A DNA stretch of 64,000 nucleotides from Trichobilharzia regenti. Its lineage: Eukaryota; Platyhelminthes; Trematoda; Strigeidida; Schistosomatidae. Positions 24,000 through 34,913 of the stretch are shown here, piece by piece. The notes under the pieces were generated by a model, which worked only from the letters and a program-made list of their open reading frames with translations, was not told the origin of the DNA and did no database searches. Numbering within the stretch: position 1 is the first letter of the stretch; every line of letters starts with the position of its first letter. The stretch is from assembly GCA_944472135.2 (NCBI GenBank), contig OX235270.1:75711168-75775167 (forward strand), read 5' to 3'. A program made the translations under genes and the position numbers.

Positions 24000-24520
24000 T
24001 CATATCAAGTCGTTACTATGTGAAATTAAACAAATAATAATTGTAACCATGTAAACTAATCTATATAAATGTGATTGTACAGCTTTTGAGAATGAAATCG
24101 CCGAAAAGTATAACAATAAACTAAATATCAGATAGATTAATGAAACTAATACAGGATTTATGAAGTTGTAGATTTCACAGAAAACGAAGGTAGTAATAGT
24201 TGCTAGAACTGTTCCTATCGCAAACAGATCAACTGTTGTGTTAGGTAAATTCCAATCGCCTGTCCTGCTTCGAATGTTTGGCATCTAGAGGCCTTTGATA
24301 ATCTATTCGATTCCCGATAGATGACAGAGGAAGACTATTCAATGCTGTCTTTGTGGCTTGCTTGGTCAAAATGGTTCACTGCAGGACTTTTAACGGTCTT
24401 AACAGCGCCTTTATTTAAACACACTGGTATGTGTTGCTGACTAGGGAAAATTAGATTCCTACAACGACGGCCAATATACGTTGCTTCACAGGAGCAGTCG
24501 AACAGACAAATACAATCAGA
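24000..24520 (-). pseudogene. Penelope-like element 3' end, - strand
   Basis: On the - strand, reading from 24520, CIYLFDCSCEATYIGRR is a GIY-YIG start. It is followed by VIYRESNRLSKASRC and a short C-terminus, then by a hydrophobic open frame (24000-24284). The last 100 bases (24010-24110) equal the start of the neighbouring + strand copy in the same orientation relative to the element, as terminal repeats of Penelope-like elements do. Confidence 0.7.
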
Positions 24521-24756
24521 GTTTGTTTACTACCAGTTTGTTTATACTACCATCTGGTTTTCTTGTGAGAAGGAAATATGAGAAGATAATTCCCCTCGAT
24601 GAGATTTTTCTTCACGTGTGAATTTCAAGCTGTCAAAAAAACAACATTCTTTGTTCAATAATCAGTCTTTTGAAATTGATGATGGACATCATCAATTGAT
24701 AATAATTAATAATTAATTTTCTCCAAGTTAAAGAAACATGCGTAACATTCGTACAG

Positions 24757-26140
24757 ACTTCTACAGCGATTCGTCAATCAGTCTTTTATAACAGAGGTCC
24801 TTACGCCTGTAAGAGACTCATTATCAAATCATTCTATAAAAAGTTCATTTGATCTTACAGAAATGCTAGACACCTTGAACATTAAGGAAAAGGTTATGTG
24901 TTCAATTGACATAGAATCTTTATTCACCAATGTTCCCCTTCATGAAACTGTTGATTTCATTTGCGACTACATCACAAGCAACGGGATAAACTTACCTATT
25001 CCTGTAACGTACATCAAAGACATCATCTTAATGTGTACAGAAAATATTAGATTCACATTCCAAGGAAAAGCATACAAACAAATCGACGGTGTTGCAATGG
25101 GTAGCCCTCTGGGGCCCCTGTTAGCAGATATATTTATGTCGAAATTAGAGAAACAAATGCAAGGTATGCTTGGAGAATTTATGCTGTACAAACGTTATGT
25201 AGATGATACTCTTATTATTAGTAATAATAGCAAATCTATTGAAAACTTTATCACCCTATTTAATCATATCCATCCAAATATTCGAGTGACCTCCGAACTA
25301 GAATCCAATAACAAACTCGGTTTCCTGGATATTACTATGACTAGGAGAAATGATGGAACGATTCAGCGCTCTATTTTTCGTAAACAGACGTGGAGTGGAC
25401 AATATCTTCATTTTACCAGTTTTGTTCCTATCCAGTATAAACGTTCCCTGGTGAAATGTTTGTTCTCAAGGGCTCGAAAAATATGTACGAGTGACACATT
25501 GATGGATGAGCTTCGACATATACATTCAGTTTTACTAGCCAATGGTTATCCAGAAAACTTCATCAATTGTCACGGTAAGGATAGACCACATCTTGAAAAG
25601 ACAGCTTCTGTACCAAAGAAAGCCATCTTTATTAATCTACCATTCAAGGGCGACCAGATTATGCAGTTGACAGCTCAAAGACTTCGGTCAGCCATCAAAC
25701 GCACATTCTACGCCGCATCTCTTTTTCTCACTTGCCGAACATTTTCGATCCCTGTACCTACGATTAAAGGACGAAATTCTGTGGACTCTACTTCAAACTG
25801 TATCTACAAGTTCACCTGCAGCTGCGGTGACACCTATATAGGTAGAACTAACAGAATGTTCCAATGTCGTCGAAAAGAACATGTTCCAAAATGGCTAGTA
25901 AATCATATCGAAAATCCTAACGCGATTAATCTTAATAGAAATCCAGCATCATCCATTGCAAAACACTTATTAATGTCTGGTCACAAAATCAATATTAATG
26001 ACTGTTTCACAATTATTTCACATAACTCTAATTCAAGGTTATTGAAGGTGATGGAAGCACTTTGGATTAATCACATACAGCCTAAACTGTGTGTACAAAA
26101 ATCAATAGACTTCAATCTTCGCCTACCCTGGACTGCATGA
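24757..26140 (+). mobile_element. Penelope-like reverse transcriptase with GIY-YIG endonuclease
   Basis: A single open frame, about 461 codons long counted from the last upstream stop; the first ATG is at 24863. Reverse transcriptase motifs appear in order: SIDIESLFTNVPL, DGVAMGSPLGPLLADIFM and the catalytic RYVDDTLI, then NKLGFLDITMTR. After a linker (NGYPENFIN, LPFKGDQIM) comes the GIY-YIG module: CIYKFTCSCGDTYIGRTNRM, SSIAKHLLMSGHKI, the glutamate of VMEALWINHIQPKLCVQK. The N-terminal part of the protein is missing, so the copy is 5'-truncated, but this frame has no stops and looks young. Confidence 0.9.
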
Positions 26141-26558
26141 CCTATCTTAATATGATTGGTCATTAGTATGTACTTTTGTTTTTATTTAACTGAGTAATTT
26201 TCATGAACTTTATTTTATCATTGTTAACCATGTTAGTTGTAAAGCGGTTGTAAAGAAACTACGAAATGATATCATCTCGCGAAATTTGTCTTCTTAATGC
26301 CTTATTCAAATTTTATGAATAAGTTAAGCTGAACAAGATGTGCGGTGTAGATTATAAACTATCTTATATGCCACAATAAATTAAACGTCGCATATTGACT
26401 GCATCAGTGTGTCGATTAATTTACATAGGTGTCACTGTAGAAGGTGACTAGCTTAAACAATTGGGGTGTTTAATTTTTCTTCGAGCATGAAGCATCTAAT
26501 ACACCTAATTCCGTTTTATTTTAATCATCCTAATACGTCCTATATTTTCTGTTTATAG

Positions 26559-26805
26559 GTCCGCCTATAAAACAAGTTGAAATTGTTTGCCCATGCTTAA
26601 GTTGTAAAACCATAGAATTACCATTTACAATACAATCTGACTGGTTCACAGATGGTCGAGTTGTTGAGTTCGACGTAGTTCTTGATGATAAGTGTTTAAG
26701 TGGTTCAAAAACACATTCTTTACAACCTGAGAATAATTCTTCAGTGATTTCATCAGTTTATATGCTGGAATATACCCCATCAATTGTTGGAGTCAGTAGT
26801 GCAGC
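26559..26805 (+). CDS. CFAP47: CFAP47-like exon 10
   Basis: Opens after GTTTATAG with two bases that complete the Gly codon from exon 9 and closes before GTGAGT leaving two bases (gc). PPIKQVEIVCPCLSCKTIEL begins a new ASH domain, then FTIQSDWFTDGRVVEFDVVL. The end VYMLEYTPSIVGVSSA is the classical YxPxxxG turn of the fold. Confidence 0.85.
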
Positions 26806-27094
26806 GTGAGTTCAGTATTTTGTCTGTTAATTTGTTCATTTACTCTTTTTATCTAACCTTCATTATTTAATTTCACATTAACAGGGTTACAGATTCTCTG
26901 TAGCACTGATAATCAATTTGGATGCAGTTGCAAACTACCGCAATAGAGTCTGACATTTTGTTTATCTCTTTCAATAAATTCACTGGAAACGGTCATCGAT
27001 TACTGTACGTTTATTAAGTTTTTATATTAAGGAAGGTGCCACAACTATTTTTCATGGACTACTTTCCAGTGTAACATCTTTGATTCAGTAGTAA

Positions 27095-27690
27095 AAAGGT
27101 CGTCAACCACTTATATGGTCCAAGTTCCATCCCCGGCAAGCGCACGCCCTGGCTAGTAGGAGGGCTTGAAAAGAGGGAATGTTAGTGTTATGTACTGCTG
27201 CTGAGTGAGTTATTAGAGTTTTCCCCGTCACCACTTATGTGATGTATTCGTCGAGTAGTTAATAGTCGTGACGCGGATACAGGGAAATCAAAAGACCACC
27301 AGGTTTACGATGATACTTGTATTTTCCAGACAAGGAAAATAAATGTCACACAAGAGTGTGAGCGAAATGGTACTAGTGTACGAAAAACGTGGGAACAAGT
27401 CCAGTACAAAAGTATATATGAGAATGGCTAATACACATGAACCAATAAGACAATCATCTTACCATGATTGGTTGTAATGTCATGTGATAACAAGGTCATA
27501 CATGTTTATTTAGTTAGTGGACAGACAAAAGTATATTGTCAGTTATAATGAAATATCGATCCATATACACATAGCAAAATATAATAGACTGTCAAAAACA
27601 AAACACACATCATGTGGATACATATCAGTTAGGCGTAAGGTCAGCAACCCCACCCAACAAAAACAAATGACACTACTGCTACTTTACAAG
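27095..27690 (+). repeat. SINE-like repeat split by a solo LTR
   Basis: 27095-27185 resembles a worn tRNA-type head and body (CAACCACTTATATGGTCC, TTCCATCCCCGGCAAGCGCA). After the LTR, 27628-27690 continues with TCAGCAACCCCACCCAACAA and CACTACTGCTACTTTACAAG, which matches (inverted) the body at 43160-43230. The LTR therefore landed inside this SINE. Confidence 0.55.
27186..27627 (-). repeat. Solo LTR related to the 52-59 kb element
   Basis: Runs from TGTTATGTACTGCTGCTG to GTGGATACATATCA, flanked on both sides by GTTAG (27181-27185 and 27628-27632), a perfect 5-bp target duplication. Shared blocks with the LTRs at 52-59 kb include TTTTCCCCGTC, GACGCG, AAGACCAC, GATGATACTT and the last 14 bases. 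It is clearly more diverged and shorter than those LTRs. It keeps the TTTTCCCCGTCACCA block inside its TG...CA ends. Confidence 0.85.
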
Positions 27691-28499
27691 CGCGAAATCC
27701 TATATTCCACTCAAAACTCAAGGAAATAAAAAAGGCTTCCTAGTGTAAATAAAATGTTTTATTTCACTAAACCAATATAATACAGAGTTTAAGGCAAAGA
27801 AGATGGGGCAAAAATGAAGTTGTAGGTAAACATTATCTAGGGTATTTTGGATATGTTCAGTGCGTGCCGAATTTCTCTCAGTTTTGATTTTCGATGACAA
27901 CTGGAAGAAATACTAAAATGGAAGTCTCAGTGTGGCCACAATAAATATTATCTTTAAACCATGAAGCCCGTGAATGAATGTTGATCTGTGCCATGGCTGT
28001 TGGTACAAGCTGCTTTTTGATATCATTGATGAACTACAATAGGGACTTTATAAACCTTCAGTTAAGCTGCTCAAATTCTATTCTTCTCCTCTGTCTTTAG
28101 TTTGACACTTATTGCTCCGATTTCACTCTTATTTGTTTACGGATATTACGGACGTCTTATTTTCCACTGTTGTAAAGTACCTTCACTTGAATAAATAAAC
28201 TTCTGTAAGAACTTCTAGGTTGATCATCTCGTTTTCCCATCACTTTTTATGCATTAAATTCATTTTTGTAAACATATGATGGTAAATACTTGCAACTCAC
28301 ATCTTCCCAGGATGTTTTAATAGTGTCATAACTGTAACAGCTTGAGTTTCAATATGTACAGTTTTCGACACAAATCGAAATAGTATCCCAAATACATCCT
28401 CATGCAAATGACTATTAGGGATAATCACTATGATCCAAACAATAACTTCTCAGACAGAAAGGAACTGTTAGGGTTTGTACATAGTGTAGACGTTTATCT

Positions 28500-28760
28500 C
28501 CCTTTTTGATTGGACACTAGCCAGTAACTAGTGTAGTGTGTTTGATCCTATCTTTGGTGCGAAGTGAATCCTACCAGCCAAGTTCGGAATATGGCCACCT
28601 TCCCACTAGGTGGCTCATCATCACGGTGCACTGCGAATAGCTGGTATTAAATGGTGAGAGAAAGTCGATAGGAAGCCTTCGACCTAGGCGTCGTGCTAGC
28701 TGTCACTCACCATCAACGCGTATCTCAAACCTTCAAGGAATTCATGTCTCTTCTCCTTTG
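28500..28760. repeat. Dispersed repeat, copy A
   Basis: The start (TTGATTGGACACTAGCCAGTA) and following 90 bases resemble 30255-30365 (TTGATTGGTCACTAGACAGTA). I do not recognise the family or its full extent. Confidence 0.45.
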
Positions 28761-29069
28761 AAAAATGAATGAATAAATAAAATAGTAAGACTGTTAGAAG
28801 TGCAAAACCTCAGAGTTATTAGGAGAATGATATATGTAACAGTAATGTTGATTATAAGTTGCTGTTAGTTAACAAATTATAAAAGAGGTTTTAAAGCTCT
28901 TTTCCGACATTTCTTCCTTCATGCAACACGGACGCTAAATATATGATGTGACTGAATTTTTATATTTAGCGCCACGAGCATGAATCCTTATGAAATTTTT
29001 CCTGACATTTTCTGCAATTGCATCCAAACTGATTATCAGTGTTACAGAGAATCTGTAACCCTGTTAATT

Positions 29070-29250
29070 TGGGTGCTGGGAAGTTTGTCAGCCATGCATA
29101 TGGTCCCAGACTTCGATTCCCGGCCTACACAGTCGTAAACGTTGCCTAGTTTAATAGCAGCTAGTAAGTCTGACTAGCAACGCCATCCCCTGAAAACAGT
29201 ACCGTTGCTGTTGAAAGTCCAAAGCTTGAAGCTGTATGTTCCACTTTTGT
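29070..29250 (+). repeat. SINE-like fragment
   Basis: Contains GTCAGCCATGCATATGGTCC, a worn B-box-like ACTTCGATTCCCGG, and a body AGCAACGCCATCCCCTG similar to that at 27628-27690 and (inverted) 43160-43230. Confidence 0.5.
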
Positions 29251-29518
29251 GTCCCTCAATTAGTAACATAATAATGAACACGGGTTGGAACTGACTCAAT
29301 ACGATAGTCTTTAGCATGCTCTATTTATTCAGTCGTAGGATAAACTTTGTTTATACACTTATCATATTTTGTTTGCGTTAAATAATCACTACACTGTATT
29401 TTTCTTTACAAGATATTCTTACATACAGTAGATTGTATTCGGTACCTTAGATTACTCAAAATAAATCTATTCTGTCTTAGCTTAAATCTTGTTTCCTTGA
29501 TAATCTATCTTCATTTAG

Positions 29519-29626
29519 AGTCATTTTTCATAATAATGATTGTGGTGAATTTTGGATTGAACTCCTACTGAAAGCAGTAAAACCAGAAATTGTCAATGTA
29601 CCAATTATAGAAGCTGAATTAGGAAG
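29519..29626 (+). CDS. CFAP47: CFAP47-like exon 11
   Basis: A 108-nt exon between CATTTAG and GTAAAC. Its first base completes the Ala codon from exon 10, and it leaves two bases (ag). VIFHNNDCGEFWIELLLKAV is the hallmark late strand pair of an ASH domain (V-F-N...GEFWIEL), followed by a Pro-containing exit to the next domain. Confidence 0.85.
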
Positions 29627-30254
29627 GTAAACAATTCCACTTTAAATAAACACTTGAAGCATTTGTTAAAATTTTATTTTGTTGGTGTTTTCATCTGTTG
29701 TTAGTTAATTTTATACACCCAGGAAAAATTAGTTAACACCTCACAAAAAGAGGAGAATCAACACAGAATCAGCCATGAAAACTGTACTTTACTGCTGATG
29801 ATGATGATGATGACGATGATGTGATAAAGTGTATCGCAGTAAATTTCAGAAGACTGATTAGGGAATAAAGCAATACTCTTTCCGATGTCTTGTGCACCAG
29901 GTTCCACAATTATATATCTATTACAGCTGAAAAATTACCATTACTTATACTATAAATTTTCGAATAAGATCAAATCAATAAAATCAGTAGATTGCGGTTC
30001 TTTGATGCGTCTAATCCTCCGTCTAATAAAGACCGAATTCCATCAGTCAAGTTTGTACTATGGTCAATATGTTACGTGACTCGCCATCATGTTGTGTTCT
30101 GAATTGTTGTTAGATGGTTGGAGCTGATAGATAAAAAGCCTTTTACATAGCTTTCATGCTTGTTGACACTCGTCAGCAGTGCGCATCTGGAATCTTGAAG
30201 AAACTTATTTCCATTCTGAAATTTAATCCCGTCACCTAGTACTGCAATCAGAGA

Positions 30255-30365
30255 TGTAATTATTGATTGGTCACTAGACAGTAACCAGTATCGTGCGTCT
30301 AGTCTTTGGGTTGGTACCAGGTGAATTCTATCAATTGAGATTGCATTGTAGCCACCAAGAGTATG
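30255..30365. repeat. Dispersed repeat, copy B
   Basis: Partial match to 28500-28600, sharing CACTAG, CAGTAAC and TCTTTGG...GTGAAT spaced alike. The family is unknown. Confidence 0.45.
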
Positions 30366-30374
30366 CGATAATAT

Positions 30375-31065
30375 GCATAAATATAACACTAAAATAAATA
30401 TCAGATAAATTAATGAAATTAATACTGGATTTATGAAGTAGTAGATTTCACAGAAGACGAAGGTAGTAATAGTCGCTAGAACTGTTCCTATCGCAAACAG
30501 ACTTACAGATGTTTTAGGCAAATTGCAATGACCTTTCCTGTTTCGAGTGATCGATACCTACAAGCCTTTGATAAATTATTCGATACGCGATAGACGATAG
30601 AGAAAGACTACTCGACGCTGTTTTTATGACCTATTTGCACCAGGTGATCTAATATCGATACTTGTTTCTTTACTGTCTCATTAAAACCCGATTTTTCTCG
30701 ATGTTTATTTTCATTCTTTAAAACTCCCTCTATAACTACTAATCTTCAACCTACTTACAATTCCATCATTCTTCAGTTTCCAGATAATTTGTTGATCTAT
30801 ACAATGTTTCAAACCACTTTATTTTCGTTATGTTTGTTAAATCGAATGTGCACACGAAAAATGATTATATATATATATATATATGTGGAATCGTACAATA
30901 CAGTCTCTTGACTGAGCTGTCTGTTCTTAGTTAGTATTGAACTGTTGATAGTTTTTACTGCACCTTTATTGAACCACACTGTTAGACGTTCCCAAGCCTG
31001 AGAAACAAAGTTCTTTAAGCAACAGCCAATATAACTGGCTCCACAGGAGCGGTTGAATTATTATT
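30375..31065 (-). pseudogene. Penelope-like element 3' end, - strand, interrupted
   Basis: On the - strand 31065-31030 codes for a GIY-YIG start (SCGASYIG). Sequence equivalent to 24100-24370 lies at 30375-30640, including the hydrophobic frame LFAIGTVLATITTF. About 250 bases at 30640-30890, with a TA microsatellite, separate the two parts. Confidence 0.65.
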
Positions 31066-31163
31066 ATTATTACTCAATCAATTTCTTTAAATGAATTAAT
31101 AGATTAAAACAATTTCCCTTGTAAGTTTTTCTCTTGTTTCTTTATTCACATTCTCATTTTCAG

Positions 31164-31563
31164 CTCCAAAATAACTAAAATAGTTTTAAATAATCCAACT
31201 GATGAAATGTACATCTTAAAACCGAAAATCACTAATACAGATGTTTTCAAACTCCAGTTAGCTACATCAGCAAAACAATTAGCGAATATAACATCACCAT
31301 ATCTATTAGAAACTGATAATAAAAATGAATCACGTATACAAATGTCAACAATATGCCAATATCCAAATGATGACTTATTACACTTTAGTGAAGATTTAAA
31401 CTATTCATCACAATTGTCATTGACTAATAGAAGTATTTCAAGTGCAGTGAATGGAACAATTAAATTGAAGCCAAAGAGTATGTTGTCTCTAGGATTGAAA
31501 TTTACACCATGTGATATTGGCGAAACGGAACATCAAGGTTCAATAGTATTTTACTCAGAGAAG
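31164..31563 (+). CDS. CFAP47: CFAP47-like exon 12
   Basis: Opens after CATTTTCAG with one base that completes a Ser codon and ends with AAG before GTAAGT on a codon boundary. KITKIVLNNPTDEMYILKPK begins a new ASH domain. The middle is an Asn/Ser-rich loop, and LGLKFTPCDIGETEHQGSIV is the FxPxxxGxxxG turn and strand that closes the domain. Confidence 0.85.
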
Positions 31564-33968
31564 GTAAGTTCATGTAACAAAGACATCATTCGTCTATTTA
31601 AATAATCTATTTAATCTAGTTGACTTAGTTAAATGATGCTTTTTTGTTTAGTCCTTAGTCGGTCATTATACCATTATTTCTTTGGGGTCGAAGTTTTACA
31701 TAAGGTTTCAGCAGCACATTGCTATTCGACTCCGTTCCCTGCTCTACTATTGCCTATAAGCTCTCATTTCTTCATCAGATGATATCCACCGCATCAACCA
31801 TCCCTTCGTTTCCCACCCTGCTTCTACTCAAAGGCCTGTCATATGAAGTCACTCATCAGTCTCCTAAACATGTATCCGAACCACCTTCATTTTCTTCTAC
31901 ATATTAGCTGGGTAATAGGTTCTTGGTAACTTCGTTGTCTGTTAGAGTTCCTTGTTGTTTACCCTTTCCGGCAAGCCTCCTGATCCTCGGCGAAGGTAGC
32001 TGTTAATGGAAGTCTTGGAAATCCTTTCGCTGATGCAGATGTCAACTCTTCGAACCATATAGGGCCAACCTATTGAACAAAAACCCCGGAGTGCGAACGT
32101 GCCAGTGACCTCGAATGCATACCATTCGTTCGATTATAGAACCGATTTTTATAATAGCACTAGTATAAACTCTTTGCACGAACTGATATGTAAATTTCAT
32201 CCTGGCCTCGTTTTTAAATACTCTTTGGACAGTGGGTTGATAGCACGTTAGAGCTGGGTTAAGTATATGGTTAGGGTAACGGTTAAGGTAATTACTAGAG
32301 TATTTTATTATTATTTCTATCTGTATTTAGTAAATAAGTAAGTGGAAGGAGAGTCTTTCGCTGTCCATGTACATGAAACCGTTTTGATAGCTATGAAACT
32401 TGAAAACTAATAACCTTCAGTGTATGTGGGGAGTATTATTTAGTTACATCAGTGCAAAATATTGTCTCTAGTGTGTTTCATTATTATTTTTCCGCGTAAA
32501 TTATCGGCTTTTATGTAGAATCCACTGCTGGTTCTGTAATCCAACGAAGTTTATGCCTTCAAGGTAACTGGTGCGTTTGTACTCCATGTTGGCTATTCTT
32601 TATGTCTGTCCTAAAAAGAATCACTGACATGTCTCTAGTGTTGAAAATTCACACTTTGTTCTTTGCTCTGAGTGCAGTAGTTCTTCACATTGATTTCAAG
32701 GTAATGAAGGTCTGTCTTTCTTCTCCGATCCTGGCTTCAACATTCTCATTCATACTGTTTGATTAGTCATCGACGCTCTCAACAAATTCTTTCTGGAAGT
32801 CAAATATATATATATATATATATATGTGTCAGCGCCTTGTGGTATTTCATTTATTCTCTTTTTAAATAAACCACATGTGTCATGGTAACTTTAGTTTTTT
32901 TGTAACAAAACAGACACAAATAAACAAATTGCTAGTTGAGTAAGTGTAACTAATACAAAACATAACTCAGCACTAAAAACCCATTATCGTTACTGCTGTC
33001 TTGACTACTTATTATTGAAAGCAGTTTAAATCAAGCAGCACATACTGCAATGAGGTTAGTACTACAGTAGTCTCAGTTTCACTCATTAAAAAGAGTGCTT
33101 CTGCGGCATTTATAGTCAAAAATCAGTAACTGTGAACTGTCTGTCTGTTTTCGACATAGAACTTTGCACAAATGTGCGGCAGTTCAAGTCGCCACACTCC
33201 CTCCTTGTAGCACACAAAGCAAGAGAAGAGAGTATAAGAAATGCATATGAGAGACAGTAAACAGAGGTGTGAGACAAAGGAATAGTAGTAACGAAGAAAA
33301 AAAAACGGTTTCATCGGAAATCATAAGTCACAAAGAGTGGATGCATCTGCGCTATTGAGAACGATTCTGAGCCATGTCACCAATTGTATATGATAGATGT
33401 ACAGTGGGTCTAGTATAAAACTGGGGCAAGCTAACTCTTGTAATTTCATGAATGACTGGGATATTTTAAGATACATATCACACAAGAAAGAAGCAACTAA
33501 ATGAGAATAGCGTTCGATACACCTGAAAGGGGTGTAGAGAAATTTTGCAAATACAGAAGTCAAACCAAGGAACTTGTATACACCTCCAATGATATTTACA
33601 AAGTCTTGAACGAAGTAAGAGGAATTCATATCCTGAACACACATTTCATGTGTCTGAAGAACCTTTGTTAAAGTCTAGTCACCAGGAGGTCCAAGGGAAG
33701 AAGCTTCATGTAATTTTTCCCGCTTGGGGATCACTGCTTGTAGTTCTACTAACATTTCTATTCGCCGGTTTTTCAGAAATGTAGTATCTTGAACTGCTGC
33801 ACATTTGTGACAAATTTTACGTTTGCAAGTCAGTAAGTCGACTATTATTTTAATGTTGTTCACCAGATCGGATGTAAAGTGCGTTTTCTTGAGAAAAAAA
33901 ACTATTTCCACTATGTACGAATTTCTTATGTTTAAATTATTATTACTTTTTTTCATCATAAATTCTAG
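31564..33968 (+). other. Intron 12
   Basis: Contains a TA run (32804-32825) and the 3' end of a non-LTR retrotransposon on the - strand (33138-33386). The - strand open frames at 33321-33959 are not recognised, and 31620-32800 shows nothing. Confidence 0.6.
33138..33386 (-). repeat. Non-LTR retrotransposon 3' end, - strand
   Basis: About 250 bases that match, inverted, 41363-41612, i.e. the last codons and 3' untranslated part of the + strand element there. Shared segments include TGCGGCAGTTCAAGTCGCCA and CTCCCTCCTTGTAGCACACA. This is a strongly 5'-truncated copy, as is usual for such elements. Confidence 0.8.
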
Positions 33969-34378
33969 TTAACAGAATGGTGTTTCACGTTATGCGGCAA
34001 GGGACTGATGCCCGAACCAAGAGATCCAATCAATGTATCAGTTCTGATCGGTTCAGCGACAACACTAGTAGTACCAATTACAAATCCATTCAAATATGAC
34101 GTTTTGTTAGACATACACTTAAGTGAATCTACTCTCTGTGGTTTATTCAAACAGTTAGAGGATACACATAATGCTATCCTTAAAAAGAAATTCAACAATG
34201 TCCCACCTAATAGTAATGATGATGATAGTAAGGATAATATCAAGGAAAATTTAGTCGAAGCAAATGAATGTAACTGCGATGATGATCATGATCATGATAA
34301 ATCCTTTATCAAGGCTGCTTCTAAACCGATCAACGGAAATGTCTATTCAGCTTTCCAACTTTTAGTGAAACAAAAAAA
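33969..34378 (+). CDS. CFAP47: CFAP47-like exon 13
   Basis: Starts on a codon boundary after ATTCTAG and ends before GTAAGT leaving two bases (aa). LTEWCFTLCGKGLMPEPRDP is the last strand of one domain and the linker to the next, and LVVPITNPFKYDVLLDIHLS opens that next domain. An acidic, Asn/Asp/His-rich insert (about 34200-34300) follows; I do not recall one in vertebrate CFAP47. Confidence 0.85.
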
Positions 34379-34730
34379 GTAAGTAAAACATTTAAATCCC
34401 TAGTGTATGTCATTTATATAGCTGTTATGGGGAGTTAATGTAAAGGAAGTGTACAACTCAGACACGTATATCTAATAGAATCACTTAATTCATTTCAAAG
34501 GGCACCTCATTCAAAAGTTGTTTGATCACACTCATAGATATCCTTCTTTACTGCATCTTACTTTTTATCGCATAGCAGTGAACGCCTGCTAATTTGTCCA
34601 AGTAATTGAGATAGCTAGTAAGAAAACACCCACCTATAATAATGCTGACATTTAATCAATCAAATATGCGACGCTTGAGATAGCCACCTTTGTATAGTTA
34701 CGTTTATATCAATAGGATATTTAATTATAT

Positions 34731-34913
34731 CTATTTTTGATTACAGCTTGATTCTACACTTTATTTTTGGTACATGTATGGAATCTTCAGCATGGATATC
34801 GGTAGCCCAAATTTGGCAGGCCGACCATACATATCGAGGGTGTGTCAGCAGAGGATCGAACCTCGGACAATGTGCATGGTCGGCAAGAGTCCTAACGACT
34901 GTGCCACCGACGC
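34731..34913 (-). repeat. tRNA-headed SINE, copy 5
   Basis: Inverted copy of the 4921 family with head GACTGTGCCACCGACGC at its right end. TAGGATA occurs at 34713-34719 and again at 34914-34920, a possible 7-bp target duplication. Confidence 0.8.

Larger units (their letters stand above)
22101..26558 (+). other. Intron 9
   Basis: Largely made of Penelope-like elements: a + strand copy (22511-23460), a - strand 3' part (24000-24520) and a second + strand copy with a long open frame (24757-26140). The stretch 22250-22450 resembles 29850-30010 in intron 11. 23460-24000 is T-rich spacer and 26141-26540 shows nothing further. Confidence 0.7.
26882..29063. mobile_element. Inverted-repeat (foldback/MITE-like) element with TTAA flanks
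   Basis: About 53 bases beginning CAGGGTTACAGATTCTCTGT at 26882 recur inverted at 29011-29063, and both ends abut TTAA (26878-26881, 29064-29067). This suggests a cut-and-paste DNA transposon with TTAA target duplication, as in the piggyBac superfamily, although the CAGGG terminus is not the usual CCCT. No transposase-like frame is present. The interior contains a SINE, a solo LTR and a dispersed repeat, so much of the 2.18 kb is later insertion. Confidence 0.6.
26806..29518 (+). other. Intron 10
   Basis: Mostly occupied by a TTAA-flanked inverted-repeat element (26882-29063) with nested SINE and solo LTR, then a SINE-like piece (29070-29250). 28500-28760 is a dispersed repeat related to 30255-30365. 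Confidence 0.7.
29627..31163 (+). other. Intron 11
   Basis: Holds a GAT microsatellite (29797-29821), a stretch related to 22250-22450, dispersed repeat copy B and a - strand Penelope-like 3' end, with a TA run at 30865-30884 inside it. Confidence 0.65.

Noticed and set aside
29797..29821. Repeated GATGAT as a CTGATGA hammerhead core
   Set aside because: Simple GAT microsatellite with no GAAA or stems at the right distance.
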